Shown piece after piece: positions 63,336-64,000 of a stretch of 64,000 nucleotides of DNA. Position 1 is the first letter of the stretch; the number at the start of each line of letters is the position of its first letter. The position numbers and the translations under genes were made by a program. The stretch is taken from positions 1-64,000 of the forward strand of contig NZ_WMJY01000019.1 in assembly GCF_009711055.1 (NCBI RefSeq), read 5' to 3'. This DNA is from Myroides pelagicus. Its GTDB lineage: Bacteria; Bacteroidota; Bacteroidia; Flavobacteriales; Flavobacteriaceae. The notes beneath the pieces were generated by a model. That model saw nothing but the letters and a program-made list of their open reading frames with translations, was not told the DNA's origin and made no database searches.

Positions 63336-64000
63336 ATGAGAACGATTCAATTTAGAGAGGCGGTATGTGAAGCCATGAGCGAAGAAATGCGTCGCGACGA
63401 ATCTATATATTTAATAGGAGAAGAAGTAGCGGAATACAATGGTGCTTACAAAGCATCAAAAGGTATGTTGGACGAATTTGGTCCAAAACGTGTAATTGAT
63501 GCTCCTATTGCAGAATTAGGTTTTGCTGGTATTGCAGTAGGTTCAGCTATGAACGGGAATCGTCCTATTGTTGAGTTTATGACATTCAACTTCTCGTTAG
63601 TTGGAATCGACCAAATAATTAACAACGCAGCTAAAATGCGTCAAATGTCAGGTGGTCAATTCAATATTCCAATTGTATTCCGCGGACCAACAGCTTCTGC
63701 TGGACAGCTTGGTGCAACGCACTCACAAGCTTTTGAAAACTGGTATGCTAACGTACCAGGATTAAAAGTAGTTGTTCCATCAAACCCATATGATGCAAAA
63801 GGTCTTTTAAAATCAGCTATACGCGATAATGACCCTGTAATCTTTATGGAGTCTGAACAAATGTACGGAGACAAAGACGAAGTACCTGAAGGAGAATACA
63901 CGATTCCATTAGGAGTTGCTGATATAAAAAGAGAAGGAAAAGATGTAACTATTGTTTCTTTCGGTAAAATTATCAAAGAAGCTTACAAAGCAGCTGATGA
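63336..64000 (+). CDS. pdhB: 2-oxoacid dehydrogenase E1 component, beta subunit (partial)
   Basis: The first 221 residues of a TPP-dependent E1-beta subunit; the gene runs off the window end. Seen motifs are REAVCEAMSEEMRRDESIYL (start of the family), GEEVAEYNGAYKASKGM, RVIDAPIAELGFAGIAVGSA (about 52-71), and RGPTASAGQLGATHSQAF (about 117-134). The EEVAEYNGAYKASKG pattern resembles the pyruvate dehydrogenase type (PdhB) rather than branched-chain enzymes. It makes acetyl-CoA with E1-alpha, E2 and E3, none of which is in view. The coding frame continues beyond base 64000. Confidence 0.92.
   Translation, partial: MRTIQFREAVCEAMSEEMRRDESIYLIGEEVAEYNGAYKASKGMLDEFGPKRVIDAPIAELGFAGIAVGSAMNGNRPIVEFMTFNFSLVGIDQIINNAAKMRQMSGGQFNIPIVFRGPTASAGQLGATHSQAFENWYANVPGLKVVVPSNPYDAKGLLKSAIRDNDPVIFMESEQMYGDKDEVPEGEYTIPLGVADIKREGKDVTIVSFGKIIKEAYKAAD

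Noticed and set aside
63656..63976. 106-codon minus-strand frame at the window end
   Set aside because: It is antisense to the E1-beta gene, which has clear TPP-enzyme motifs.
1..64000. tRNA, rRNA, tmRNA, RNase P RNA and CRISPR arrays
   Set aside because: I looked for conserved loops, 3' CCA-type ends, and regularly spaced repeats and found none that I could support by eye; a covariance-model scan would be needed to exclude them fully.

Overview
This is a 64 kb piece of an AT-rich chromosome from a Bacteroidota bacterium, almost certainly a flavobacterium. The evidence is two SusC/SusD pairs, GldA (gliding-motility ABC ATPase), a DAHP synthase-chorismate mutase fusion, an ExbB-ExbD-ExbD-TonB operon, LytS/LytTR-type signalling, and many promoters with the Bacteroidota -7 box TAnnTTTG and almost no Shine-Dalgarno sequences. 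A Myroides-like genus is my best guess, from general resemblance only. I saw no rRNA, tRNA or CRISPR array.

Layout. 0.1-9.1 kb: a secreted class II cyclic-nucleotide phosphodiesterase, a BrnQ amino-acid carrier, an acetyltransferase, an AraC regulator, an FKBP isomerase, a NERD-domain helicase and a LolC/E-type permease. 9.1-20.2 kb: a coherent uptake locus made of a NamZ-type muramidase, a LytS-type histidine kinase, a secreted zinc metalloprotease, SusC, SusD and a LytTR response regulator. It is followed by a decayed IS4-type transposase (about 20.32-20.76 kb). 20.9-23.5 kb: a small acidic protein, a cysteine-cluster protein, a methyltransferase, a DUF2059 protein and QueE. 23.6-29.6 kb (minus strand): the energy-transduction operon exbB-exbD-exbD-tonB, a small membrane protein, then a PstS-like lipoprotein and a TPR protein. 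30-31.5 kb: a HerA-like ATPase.

31.5-43.9 kb (minus strand): kynureninase, a ureohydrolase and kynurenine 3-monooxygenase; then QueA, AroA, a MazG-like hydrolase, a small membrane protein, Dtd, a DUF3857 protein, RsgA and the DAHP synthase-chorismate mutase fusion. 44-46.3 kb: a TauE/DUF1634 pair and GldA. 46.3-51.2 kb: a second SusCD pair. Its SusC is interrupted by one in-frame TGA. Its leader holds a 35-codon ORF, an intrinsic terminator and a pseudoknot-like pair of stems. An Lrp/AsnC regulator is divergent from it. 51.8-55.6 kb: dNTP/folate genes (deoxynucleoside kinase, DHFR, thymidylate synthase), a bifunctional-nuclease-domain protein and two uncharacterised genes. 55.7-57.4 kb: EtfBA. 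57.7-62.7 kb: a flavodoxin-fold reductase with an NAD-binding partner, a Crp-type regulator, a lipoprotein, an AraC regulator and an acetyltransferase. The window ends inside the gene for the E1-beta subunit of a 2-oxoacid dehydrogenase.

The items most worth a second look are the leader of the second susC and its nonsense codon, a family of three related intergenic repeats (7.5, 41.2 and 62.9 kb), the ureohydrolase placed inside the kynurenine genes, the NamZ/kinase/protease/SusCD/regulator locus, and a promoter box set in the loop of a terminator at 55.6 kb.
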